Below are positions 11,465 through 20,160 of a DNA stretch of 37,396 nucleotides, piece after piece. A program made the translations under genes and the position numbers. Under the pieces are notes generated by a model that saw only the letters and a program-made list of their open reading frames with translations, did no database searches and was not told the DNA's origin. The stretch lies in the NCBI GenBank assembly GCA_947426865.1, contig CANEFS010000012.1, positions 1-37,396 on the forward strand. The letters run 5' to 3'. The DNA is from an uncultured Coriobacteriaceae bacterium. GTDB lineage: Bacteria > Actinomycetota > Coriobacteriia > Coriobacteriales > Atopobiaceae. Position 1 is the first letter of the stretch; each line of letters opens with the position of its first letter.

Positions 11465-11656
11465 CTAACCAAGCAGCGAAACGACGAAGCCAATCAGAGC
11501 CAAAGCTTCAACGAACGCCGAGGCCAGAATGAAGACGGTAAACAGACGTCCTTGCACCTCGGGTTGGCGCGCCATCGAAGTCGTTGCGCCGTAGGCAGCA
11601 ATGCCGATGCCTAAGCCGGCTCCAATAACACCAATTCCGTATCCGATAACTCCCAC
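11465..11656 (-). CDS. atpE: ATP synthase F0 c subunit
   Basis: Forms the membrane rotor ring. The 63-residue protein has two transmembrane helices joined by the conserved polar loop ARQPE (residues 29-33) and the ion-binding Glu50 in AFVEALALIG. There is no Gln in the first-helix site and no Ser/Thr after the glutamate, so the Na+-binding signature known from Ilyobacter is absent and proton coupling is expected. It is about seven residues shorter than common c subunits. The GTG start is supported by AGGAGG four bases upstream. Confidence 0.95.
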   Translation of the reverse strand: MGVIGYGIGVIGAGLGIGIAAYGATTSMARQPEVQGRLFTVFILASAFVEALALIGFVVSLLG

Positions 11657-11719
11657 GATTCCTCCTTTACTTGGTTGCGTGGTTGGTTTTCTCGGCCTCC
11701 CGATTTTCTCGAGAAACCC

Positions 11720-12520
11720 CTATTCATCCTCTTCAGCAAGCTGAATGTAGACGGCTGACAAAAGCGAGAAGACGTAGGCCTGAATGGCGGCGACGAGCAT
11801 CTCGACGGCGTAGATGGCAATCAGCACGAGAAGCCAAAGGAGCGAAATGCCGGCTCCGGTGAAGGCCTCCAGCGTGACGCCTTGGGCAAAGCGCTCAATA
11901 AAGAGCGAGGCGAGAATGGCGAAGGTTCCCATAACGATGTGGCCAGCGAACATGTTGCAAAACAGACGAACGGCCAGCGTGATAAGGCGCAAAAAGGTCG
12001 AGAAAATCTCGATGACCCAGACGAGCCAGTTCATGGGAAACGGCACGCCTTTGGGTTTCAGCGACATGAGATATCCCATGCCGCCGTCTTTCTTAACGCC
12101 GACGTAAATGAAGTAAATGAACGAGATGAGCGCGAGCGCGAAGGTGACGCCCATTGTGCCGGTTCCCGGGTGAAAGCCGGGGATGAGGCCCATCAGGTTG
12201 TTGATAAGGATGAAGAAGAAAATGGTTGCGATGAAGGGGAAGTGCTTTCTCCAAGTGGAGCCGAGCATGTCTTGGACGAGGTCTTTTCTCGCGAACTCGA
12301 TGACGTATTCCACGCCGTTGACGAAGCGTCCCTTGGGCACAATGGAAGCCGCCTGCTTCTTGCGGAAAATCAGCAGGATAATGACGAGAATCGCCACCGC
12401 AATAAACATGGCGAGCGAGTATTGGGTTATGCCAAAACGATCCGTTCCGATGATGGGCTCGGAGATGAATGAGTTTACGAGCTCATTAACTTTTGCGGGA
12501 AGCTTATCAAACTCTTCCAC
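11720..12520 (-). CDS. atpB: ATP synthase F0 a subunit
   Basis: Ion-channel half of F0. The 266-residue protein has five or six hydrophobic helices. The essential arginine is Arg185 in LAVRLFCNMFAGH, equivalent to E. coli Arg210. It is the first atp gene of the operon; no atpI is visible upstream. The start has GGAGG seven bases before the ATG. The preceding leader contains the hairpin-forming repeats described separately. Confidence 0.96.
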   Translation of the reverse strand: MEEFDKLPAKVNELVNSFISEPIIGTDRFGITQYSLAMFIAVAILVIILLIFRKKQAASIVPKGRFVNGVEYVIEFARKDLVQDMLGSTWRKHFPFIATIFFFILINNLMGLIPGFHPGTGTMGVTFALALISFIYFIYVGVKKDGGMGYLMSLKPKGVPFPMNWLVWVIEIFSTFLRLITLAVRLFCNMFAGHIVMGTFAILASLFIERFAQGVTLEAFTGAGISLLWLLVLIAIYAVEMLVAAIQAYVFSLLSAVYIQLAEEDE

Positions 12521-12528
12521 AACGCCTC

Positions 12529-12694
12529 CTCAAGGGGTTGCCTTAAGATTCTTCTTTGCGTGCTTAAGGGGTTAGCCCTTAAGGTTTTCGTTCGCGGGTT
12601 TAAGGTTTGGCCTTCAGTTTTCTTATGTGCTCAAAGGCTTTGCCTTCAGTTTTTCGCGCGTGTTTAAAGGCCTTTCCCTCAAATTTTTGCGCGG
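12529..12694. repeat. Five degenerate hairpin-forming repeats before the atp operon
   Basis: Five units of 31-36 bp (starting at 12529, 12563, 12599, 12630 and 12663) each begin with a YTYAAGG-like box and contain an inverted CCTTMAG-like box. The best is a perfect 8 bp stem, CTTAAGGG with CCCTTAAG, at 12563-12583. Each unit ends with a G+C-rich TTCGCG/GCGCG segment. They occupy the 5' leader of the atp operon, directly before atpB. A short minus frame through units 3-5 reads a repeated EGKAF peptide, but unit lengths break frame, so I call them non-coding. Confidence 0.75.
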
Positions 12695-12781
12695 TTAATA
12701 GTTTAGCCAATCTGCAGAAAAAGGCTAGGGATAGAGAGGAAGTTTTGGGGGTGCAGCGATTCTTATAGAAGAAACGCATCA

Positions 12782-12810
12782 TTGCAATGTGGCGCAAAAG
12801 AGCCTACAAT
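12782..12810 (+). promoter_or_regulatory. Sigma-70-type promoter for the secreted protein gene
   Basis: TTGCAA (12782-12787), a 17 bp spacer and TACAAT (12805-12810) form a good housekeeping promoter, with the ATG 59 bp after the -10. TTGCAA is its own reverse complement and could also be read on the minus strand towards the atp operon. The only -10-like sequence there, TATAAG at 12762-12767, is just 14 bp away, so the shared use is doubtful. Confidence 0.6.
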
Positions 12811-12868
12811 ACAAGGTTAATTTGGAAAACCAAATGAACAAAATAAAAACCGAAGGAAGGGGAATAGA

Positions 12869-13636
12869 ATGAAATTTCATACACTAAAAGAGAAGCTACA
12901 CAAAGAGCAAAAAGCGGGCCGTAGAATCGGGGGGTTTTTTGGGGTTATTCTCGGCCTTATCATGGCCTTCTCGTTCTTTCCCGCAAAACAAGCGCAAGCT
13001 TTGGACGTAGATTTATCTGATCAAGATTTTATCCTTCTCCCGAGAGATCCAGCTGATTTAAAATACGACTTTTATAATAACGATGCTTTCGCCTTAGGTA
13101 TTAAAAATGTCGGTGCTACGAACCACTCACCTGCACAAGCAACCCATGGCTTTGATCATTTGGCCGGTACGTATGGTTACAACGTCGGTATGCCTCGCCT
13201 CCATCCAAAGAGTTCAAAATCTTACAACGGAAAATATGGCAACAGAGCCTACACGCTCATGGATGACTCCTATGGCAACAAAAACATCTTTAAAATGCTT
13301 GAAGTGACCGATAAATCAGGAGATGCAGGCAAGAAATTGCGCGGCACTTCCAAATTTTATTCTGGGGATAAGGACTGGCAACGATTCGAGTTTGAGTTTC
13401 TTGACTATTATAACCTTGATTATGATTTTATCATTACTTATACATCGGGTGGTTACCTTTGTATGACCGCGAAGGTCTATCGGGTTCATATGCGCTCGGA
13501 GAAAACTGGAAACTACATTGTGAGCGATGGTCCCAGCCATGGAGCCTCTATGCACGTTGCCAACCCTGGAGATAGTTTAGATTTATGGCTGGTTGTCTGG
13601 CCCCAGGACCATAAGTTCTGGACTAAATTAGTCTAA
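12869..13636 (+). CDS. Secreted protein of unknown function
   Basis: I do not recognise this 255-residue protein. It has a basic N terminus, a hydrophobic core (FFGVILGLIMAFSFFP, about residues 25-41) and a likely signal peptidase I site after AKQAQA, so it should be exported. The mature part is rich in Tyr, Asp, Gly and Asn, with aromatic-rich beta-like stretches (FEFEFLDYYNLDYDFIITY). There are no repeats, no LPXTG and no membrane anchor. The RBS is strong (GGAAGGGG) and it has its own promoter. It is more AT-rich than the operons around it and lies next to a possible IS remnant, which suggests recent acquisition. Confidence 0.8.
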   Translation: MKFHTLKEKLHKEQKAGRRIGGFFGVILGLIMAFSFFPAKQAQALDVDLSDQDFILLPRDPADLKYDFYNNDAFALGIKNVGATNHSPAQATHGFDHLAGTYGYNVGMPRLHPKSSKSYNGKYGNRAYTLMDDSYGNKNIFKMLEVTDKSGDAGKKLRGTSKFYSGDKDWQRFEFEFLDYYNLDYDFIITYTSGGYLCMTAKVYRVHMRSEKTGNYIVSDGPSHGASMHVANPGDSLDLWLVVWPQDHKFWTKLV

Positions 13637-13701
13637 AAAAACTATTGGTTTTTTAAGAAGCAAAAGAAAGATAGTCAATAATGCTCGTATTACTTAGATT
13701 G

Positions 13702-13748
13702 TTGACACTCCCCATAGCTAAAGCAGGGGAGTGTCAAAAGGTTCATGT
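13702..13748 (-). mobile_element. Possible IS200/IS605-type mini-element or right-end remnant
   Basis: A perfect 12 bp stem, TTGACACTCCCC (13702-13713) with GGGGAGTGTCAA (13726-13737), has a loop carrying GCTAAAGC. On the minus strand it reads CCCCTGCTTTAGCTATGGGG and then AGTGTCAA, closely matching my memory of the ISHp608-like right-end hairpin and its TCAA cleavage site. Immediately 5' on that strand is a TTAC tetranucleotide (13749-13752), the usual target of that family. No transposase is present, and there is no U-run to make it a terminator. Confidence 0.42.
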
Positions 13749-13815
13749 GTAATCTGTTGTTACACTAAAGACGTACTGCGATATGTTTTTAATCATCTCA
13801 AAACCTATCCCTAAA

Positions 13816-13851
13816 AAAACGGGTCCGAGAAAAGAGTTTCGGGCCCGTTTT
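13816..13851. terminator. Bidirectional intrinsic terminator
   Basis: AAAACGGG (13816-13823) pairs with CCCGTTTT (13844-13851), extended by a T-G pair and CCGA/TCGG, for a 13 bp stem. T-rich runs follow in both directions. It separates the convergent secreted protein gene and the small membrane protein gene. The CCGAGAA motif lies in its upper stem and loop. Confidence 0.85.
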
Positions 13852-13873
13852 GTTTTGATTGTCCTAAGAAACG

Positions 13874-14344
13874 CTATTTCTGCTTGAGCCTTTGTTGCTC
13901 TTGCATCTTCGCATCAAGCTTCTTTTGTTCAAGCATCCTCCCTTCAAGCCTCTTTTGCTCAAGCTTTTTCTGAGTTGCGCTCATCCACCTAAAGATGAGG
14001 ATGGCCTCAACGATAAAGGTGAGAAGAAAGCTCGCGATGCAAGCAATCGAAAAAGGCAGGAACTTCTCGGGCAAAAATTTAAAAGCGGCGAGCAAGGCAA
14101 CTGTAAAGAAGAGAAACGAAACGAAAAGGACCGCGGCGCCTGCGAGCATGTTTGCATAGGATCGCTTTCTTGCCGCTCGGCACAGAAGGAGCGCAGGAAT
14201 GTTTCCTACAAAGCCAATTATCAGGCCAGAGGTGATGGCGACGATTGTCTCGCTCACGGTGTTTTTGCTGCGAAATCCAAACGACGGCGTTGCGACGACA
14301 GTGTCCAAGCTAGAGCGCTCAGGGCTCAAGCTAGAGCGTTCCAA
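13874..14344 (-). CDS. Small membrane protein with charged C-terminal coiled coil
   Basis: A 156-residue protein of unknown function. It has three hydrophobic segments (about residues 33-55, 66-92 and 97-118) followed by a highly charged Gln/Lys/Glu/Leu repeat (KLEQKRLEGRMLEQKKLDAK and onward) that should form a cytoplasmic helix. The start is uncertain: TTG at 14344 overlaps the end of the RpiB-Upp gene by 14 bp and has no clear ribosome binding site. Just inside lies a direct repeat, GCTCTAGCTTG, that could carry another TTG start. It is probably translated from the same mRNA as the upstream gene. Confidence 0.65.
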   Translation of the reverse strand: MERSSLSPERSSLDTVVATPSFGFRSKNTVSETIVAITSGLIIGFVGNIPALLLCRAARKRSYANMLAGAAVLFVSFLFFTVALLAAFKFLPEKFLPFSIACIASFLLTFIVEAILIFRWMSATQKKLEQKRLEGRMLEQKKLDAKMQEQQRLKQK

Positions 14345-15428
14345 AGATTCTGTCGCCCGCGTCGCCTAAGCCCGGCAGAATGTAGGCGTTGTCGTTCAGT
14401 TGGCGATCAAGCGAGGTCGCAAAAACGCGCACGGTCGGGTCGTGTTCCAGGACGGCATTCACGCCTTCGGGGGCCGCATCAATGACGAGCAGACGCACGT
14501 CCTTCACGCCCGCTTCGCGCAGATAATCGATGGCTGCGTTGGCCGAGCCTCCTGTCGCAAGCATAGGATCTACCAGAAGCACGGTGCGATTCTCGATATC
14601 GCTTGGAAGCTTGCAGTAGTAGGGCTGGGGCTCCTTCGTCTTTGGGTCGCGAAACATGCCGATATGACCAACGCGCGCGGAAGGCAGAAGCTCCAGAAGG
14701 CCGTCGACCATGCCAAGGCCAGCGCGCAGAATCGGGACGATAGCCACTTTTTTGCCCGCAATTTGGGCGGCCTTAGTTTTTTCGAGGGGTGTCTCGACTT
14801 CAATTTCTTCGAGAGGGAAGTCGCGCGTTGCCTCGTAGCCTTCGAAGAGGGCCAGCTCTCGGATGAGCTCGCGGAATTGCTTGGTACCCGTGTTGGTGTC
14901 GCGCAGAATCGCCATCTTGTGCTGGACAAGCGGGTGCGTGATGAGGGAGAAGCGCGACGCGTCCGCAATCTTTTCCAGGGCGTCGGGGTCGGCCACGCAG
15001 TTGCCCATCATCTTTTCCACGCGAACGGCGTGCCTTCCTCCAGCAAACTTCGTCGTGAGAAATTCCTTGACGATTTCAGCGTTTTTCTCGGGCTCTACGA
15101 AGCGACCCGAAAGGCAAATGATGTTGGCGTCGTTGTGCTCACGGGCGAGGTGGGCAAAATCGGGGCGCGTTACAGCGGTCGCGCGCACGCCAGGGAACTT
15201 GTCGGCTGTCATCGCCATGCCAAGGCCGGTGCCGCAGATGAGAATGCCCAGGTCAACCTCGCCGGCCGAGACGGCATTAGCGACGCGCGCGGCATAATCA
15301 GGGTAGTCGACGCGTTCGTCGGTGACAGGTCCGAGGTCTTCGACGGTTGCGCCCAGGCCCTCCGCGGCTTGTATGATGGCGGCTTTTTGGCAAAATCCTG
15401 CATGGTCTGATGCAACAGCAACTTTCAT
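14331..15428 (-). CDS. Fused ribose-5-phosphate isomerase B / uracil phosphoribosyltransferase
   Basis: One uninterrupted 365-residue frame contains two enzymes. Residues 1-150 are RpiB-like: DHAG at 8-11, active-site Cys65 in CGTGLGMAM, and His98 in REHNDANI, matching E. coli Cys66 and His99. Residues 158-365 are Upp-like: THPLVQHKM, LRAGLGMVDGLL, the PRPP loop VDPMLATGGSA at 286-296, and the standard end GLGDAGDRIFGT. The product should interconvert ribulose-5-P and ribose-5-P and make UMP from uracil and PRPP; ribose-5-P is the precursor of PRPP. The genes are often neighbours but normally separate. The start ATG has GGGAG upstream. Either domain could be given its own name, rpiB or upp. 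Confidence 0.92.
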   Translation of the reverse strand: MKVAVASDHAGFCQKAAIIQAAEGLGATVEDLGPVTDERVDYPDYAARVANAVSAGEVDLGILICGTGLGMAMTADKFPGVRATAVTRPDFAHLAREHNDANIICLSGRFVEPEKNAEIVKEFLTTKFAGGRHAVRVEKMMGNCVADPDALEKIADASRFSLITHPLVQHKMAILRDTNTGTKQFRELIRELALFEGYEATRDFPLEEIEVETPLEKTKAAQIAGKKVAIVPILRAGLGMVDGLLELLPSARVGHIGMFRDPKTKEPQPYYCKLPSDIENRTVLLVDPMLATGGSANAAIDYLREAGVKDVRLLVIDAAPEGVNAVLEHDPTVRVFATSLDRQLNDNAYILPGLGDAGDRIFGTL

Positions 15429-15456
15429 TTTGACTCCCTCTTCTTTGGTAGTTAGA

Positions 15457-15490
15457 TCTTGGTAAGGTTTCGGTTAGTTCTTGGTAAGGT
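15457..15490 (-). repeat. Direct repeat with two copies of ACCTTACCAAGA
   Basis: A 20-22 bp sequence containing GTTAGNTCTTGGTAAGGTTT is repeated in tandem upstream of the RpiB-Upp gene; the shared 12-mer is at 15457-15468 and 15479-15490. A TAGAAT -10-like hexamer lies just upstream on the minus strand at 15492-15497, so the repeats would fall at or just after the transcription start, a position suited to an operator. Confidence 0.5.
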
Positions 15491-15543
15491 TTATTCTATG
15501 CCCTGCGCGCGCCGGTTGCCCTCCGCTCTCCTGCTCTTTCCCC

Positions 15544-17541
15544 TTAGTTTTTCTCGGCAACGAGGAACCTTAAATTGAAGAGCTGGTCGCCCGTTGCAGG
15601 CAGCAAGTTATCGGCAGAATCCTCATCGCCTGCGGGCGCATCGTCAGAGTCGGGCACGGGAACGTCAGGTGTCACGGGCGCAAAGTCTCCAGGATCTGGC
15701 AGCGCGCTCCCCTTCTCCCAGCCAGCCGCATGACCCAGGCGCCCAATCAGATTCTGAAAATCGTCCATCGAAAGCTGCGAGGGCGCGGCAGTGTTGCTCG
15801 CCCGGCATGCCATAAAGCGAAGCGAGTCAGCGATGCCCGAACTCACGTCGTCCTCGGAGCAAAGCGTGGGGTTATCGCACCAAACGCAAATGCCCGTCCC
15901 CAGGATGCGCGAGTCGTCGTCAGGCAAAACGGATTCATTTTTCGTGCCTGCGAAAAGCCCGGGGCGCCAAGAATTCCACCAGAGGTTCGTGTTGTCGGAA
16001 GTGTCGAAAGACGGCTCGCCATCGGTGCGCAGCACGAAATAGGTATAAGTGCTGTTGATGTTGCTGAAATGCTTGAAACCGTGATTGACGAGCGTTTGTA
16101 GGCTGGCCACATCAGAGTTCCACGGAATCGAAGACCAGAAGTCAACCACCAAATCCGGGTCAAGCTCGACTTTCTGCTTGAACGATTTATTCGCACCATA
16201 GTAAAGGCCGTCGTTAAAGACGCGCGGACGCAGACCGTTTTCCTTGCAAAACGACGCCATCGTGTTGATGTAGGTCGCAAGCGTATCGGTCCAGTTATAC
16301 TCCGGCCCCAGTTTTTCATGCGCCCAGGCGTCCAGCACCGGTTGATAGCTTGAGAAAAACGGCTCGCGGTCGAACTCCATGTACTCGTCGGCGCCGATGC
16401 TGAAATCGGTCACGCAAGAGTAAGCGCCAAACAGGTTGAAATATTCTTTGTAGAGACTTTTAATATAGGCCACTGCCTCCGCATTTGTAATATCAAGCCC
16501 CGCTCCATAGTGCGTCCCTGTAACCGACACCTGCCCGTATTCAGGATGCACTTTCAAAATGGCGTCAACGTGCCCGGGCGAGTCGAACGACGGAATCACG
16601 TTGATGCCGTAGTGCTCAGCCTCCGCCAAAATCTCGCGCACCTCGGTCTTCGTCAGGTGCTCGTCCGAGACAATGGCGGCGTCCGTGTCGCATTCAATCC
16701 TAAATCCCAAATTTTCCGAGAAGTGTATATCCAGCGTGTTTAGTTTCACGTAGCTCATCTCGCGAATCGTTTGGATGAACCAATCTTTCGAGAAATACTT
16801 GCGCCCGCAATCGATAAAGAGGCGCCGCTCTGGAAGCTCGGCCCAGTCGACGATGGCGCTCGCTGGAATCTGGTTGTTGTTCAGAAGATAGAGGTTTTGC
16901 AGCACGTTAAACGCGTAAATGACGGCGTTTTCCGTCGCTGCTTGTATGACGATACCGGGGGTATTAGCTGGCACTTCTCCCCTAATCGTGACCGAGAAGG
17001 CGTCGTAGGGGTTGGCTTCTTGCGTGATGGATGTGGCAGGCACGAGCGAGATGTAGATATCGTCAAGGCCGCACGCCTCTTCGCTTCCAAAGGCGAGCGT
17101 CGCCGAAAGATTGCGAGCCAGAAGCTCGGAGGCGGAAAGTTTTGCGACTTCTTGCAAGCGCGCATTGTCGCTTTGCGCAGCGTCTACCACAATGCGTGTT
17201 CTCTCCGAGAAAGACCACGGCGCCACGCCATCAATCAAAGCAGCGCTGTGGACGACGGGATTGGTAAGAAGTTGCGCGGGGATGGAAGAAGTTGATGAGG
17301 TTGATGAGGCGAGTGTGGTAGATGCGGAAGTTTGCGCCCGTGACGGAGAAGATGAGGATTCGCTCGCTTGAGCTGCGGTTGCAAGAGGAAAGAAAACGGC
17401 CAGTTGAAAACTGAGAACGAGGAGAAAGAGCGCTTTTATTCCCTTCGCACCCTTTTTTCTCAATGCGTCCTTCACGCCTTTCACGCTCTTGGCGCTTCTC
17501 ACGTTTCTTGTCGCAAAAGTTTTCTTCTGGGCTTTTTGCAT
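15544..17541 (-). CDS. Secreted GH20 beta-N-acetylhexosaminidase with decayed LPXTG signal
   Basis: Predicted to release terminal GlcNAc or GalNAc from host glycans or peptidoglycan fragments. The 665-residue protein has a long basic N terminus and signal segment (ALFLLVLSFQLAVFFPLATAAQA, about residues 37-59), then a Ser/Thr linker. A GH20b-like domain precedes the catalytic barrel from about residue 240. Key residues are visible: FDSPGHVD (319-326), the catalytic pair Asp385-Glu386 in SIGADEY, and FNDGLYYG. Near the C terminus is NLLPATGD, but only 14 polar residues follow, with no hydrophobic segment and no proper tail, so sortase anchoring should fail. GGGGAGA precedes the ATG. Confidence 0.9.
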   Translation of the reverse strand: MQKAQKKTFATRNVRSAKSVKGVKDALRKKGAKGIKALFLLVLSFQLAVFFPLATAAQASESSSSPSRAQTSASTTLASSTSSTSSIPAQLLTNPVVHSAALIDGVAPWSFSERTRIVVDAAQSDNARLQEVAKLSASELLARNLSATLAFGSEEACGLDDIYISLVPATSITQEANPYDAFSVTIRGEVPANTPGIVIQAATENAVIYAFNVLQNLYLLNNNQIPASAIVDWAELPERRLFIDCGRKYFSKDWFIQTIREMSYVKLNTLDIHFSENLGFRIECDTDAAIVSDEHLTKTEVREILAEAEHYGINVIPSFDSPGHVDAILKVHPEYGQVSVTGTHYGAGLDITNAEAVAYIKSLYKEYFNLFGAYSCVTDFSIGADEYMEFDREPFFSSYQPVLDAWAHEKLGPEYNWTDTLATYINTMASFCKENGLRPRVFNDGLYYGANKSFKQKVELDPDLVVDFWSSIPWNSDVASLQTLVNHGFKHFSNINSTYTYFVLRTDGEPSFDTSDNTNLWWNSWRPGLFAGTKNESVLPDDDSRILGTGICVWCDNPTLCSEDDVSSGIADSLRFMACRASNTAAPSQLSMDDFQNLIGRLGHAAGWEKGSALPDPGDFAPVTPDVPVPDSDDAPAGDEDSADNLLPATGDQLFNLRFLVAEKN

Positions 17542-17618
17542 ATTCTCCCCTAACCTGTGCTTTCACTGCGAACAATTTTCGCACACTTCACGTACACTTC
17601 ACGTACTGTTCGCATACA

Positions 17619-17649
17619 AAACGCCGGACCCCTTAGGAGCCCGGCGTTT
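17619..17649 (-). terminator. Intrinsic terminator downstream of groEL
   Basis: AAACGCCGG (17619-17627) pairs with CCGGCGTTT (17641-17649), and on the minus strand TTTTG follows. It lies 50 bp after the groEL stop and before the hexosaminidase gene, so the chaperone operon ends here. Confidence 0.8.
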
Positions 17650-17698
17650 CCTACGAAGTGTTAAGCGCCATGTTTTCTTGGCACTTTAAAAGCACATC

Positions 17699-19348
<1,650 letters not shown>

Positions 19349-19477
19349 TTAGAACTAGTTAGTAGAATTCGTTAGTTAAATAGGGTGGGTATTGAGCGCT
19401 CGCGCATTCGAGAATTCCTTCGTTCAATCGTTCGCGAATTCGCTCGCCGTTCACCCCTTTTTTATTCTGGGAATCTC

Positions 19478-19768
19478 TTAATCCTCGATAATCGCGTAAA
19501 TGTCATCCGAGCGAAGTAGCAAGTAATCCTCTCCGTCGATTTTGATGTCATTTCCGCCAAACTTGCCGTAAAAAACCTCGTCGCCCACTTTAACGTCGAG
19601 AGGAACGCGCGAACCCGAATCATCCAAACGTCCTTCGCCCACAGCGACAACCTTGCCTTTTTGCGGCTTTTCCTGGGCACCAGATGAAATGTAGAGGCCG
19701 GTAGCTGTTTTCTCCTCTTTAGGAGCTGGTTTAACCAAAACTCTGTCACCTAATGGTTTCAATTTCAT
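19478..19768 (-). CDS. groES: Co-chaperonin GroES (Hsp10)
   Basis: Lid of the GroEL chamber. The 96-residue protein carries the typical [11 protein letters not shown] start, the mobile loop ([11 protein letters not shown]) that binds GroEL, and the [15 protein letters not shown]-terminal strand. The ATG has GGAG six bases upstream inside a long purine-rich leader. Neither the CIRCE palindrome of HrcA nor a complete HAIR repeat of HspR is visible upstream, so heat-shock control must use something else or lie outside what I can recognise. Confidence 0.97.
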   Translation of the reverse strand: MKLKPLGDRVLVKPAPKEEKTATGLYISSGAQEKPQKGKVVAVGEGRLDDSGSRVPLDVKVGDEVFYGKFGGNDIKIDGEDYLLLRSDDIYAIIED

Positions 19769-20053
19769 ATCCTTCTCCTTTTCTTTTGTTTTTGCTTTTG
19801 TTCTTCTTTTATTACTTCTTTTATTACTTCTGTTTTAATTTTTACATCTCGTTTGTTCTTCGTTTATGGACTCTTTATGTACTATTTTCTGTTCTTTATG
19901 AGGTCCTTGTAATCTCTTTTAAGCCCTTTATGAGCCCTTTCTTGCGAGCTTCTCAAATCCGCAATAGTTTCGTCATCTTTTAGGCTCAAGTTTTCAATTA
20001 TTCCCTGTTTTACGGTTCGTTTTGCCAAAATTTCGTTGTTTTGAGCGAAATGC

Positions 20054-20059
20054 ATTATA
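20054..20059 (-). promoter_or_regulatory. Perfect -10 box for the groES-groEL operon
   Basis: TATAAT lies on the minus strand at 20054-20059, about 285 bp before groES. No good -35 is found at 16-18 bp; the closest is TAGATT, part of a TAGATTTG direct repeat. If used, it gives an unusually long leader that is very rich in A and G on the RNA strand, including two GTAATAAAAGAA repeats near 19805-19830. Confidence 0.42.
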
Positions 20060-20160
20060 ACAAATTACCCCGAGCAAATCTACAAATCTACTATAAACCA
20101 ACTTAGATTTTGCACATTTGCATTACGTGCAGGAATTACGCATAAACCCTATCTTTCGCC

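Noticed and set aside
11465-11656. Na+-driven ATP synthase
   Set aside because: The c subunit lacks the Gln and Ser/Thr of the Na+ site, although nhaA is present in the window.
12529-12694. CRISPR array
   Set aside because: Units adjoin directly without unique spacers, lengths vary, and no cas gene is in the window.
12762-12787. atp operon promoter sharing the TTGCAA hexamer
   Set aside because: The spacer to TATAAG is only 14 bp, so it is not a credible sigma-70 promoter without transcript data.
12600-12797. Minus-strand frame of 65 codons with EGKAF repeats before atpB
   Set aside because: The underlying units vary from 31 to 36 bp and break frame outside this stretch, and the stems explain the conservation better.
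13702-13737. Simple intrinsic terminator
   Set aside because: The stem is strong but no T-run follows on either strand, and a proper terminator lies 80 bp away.
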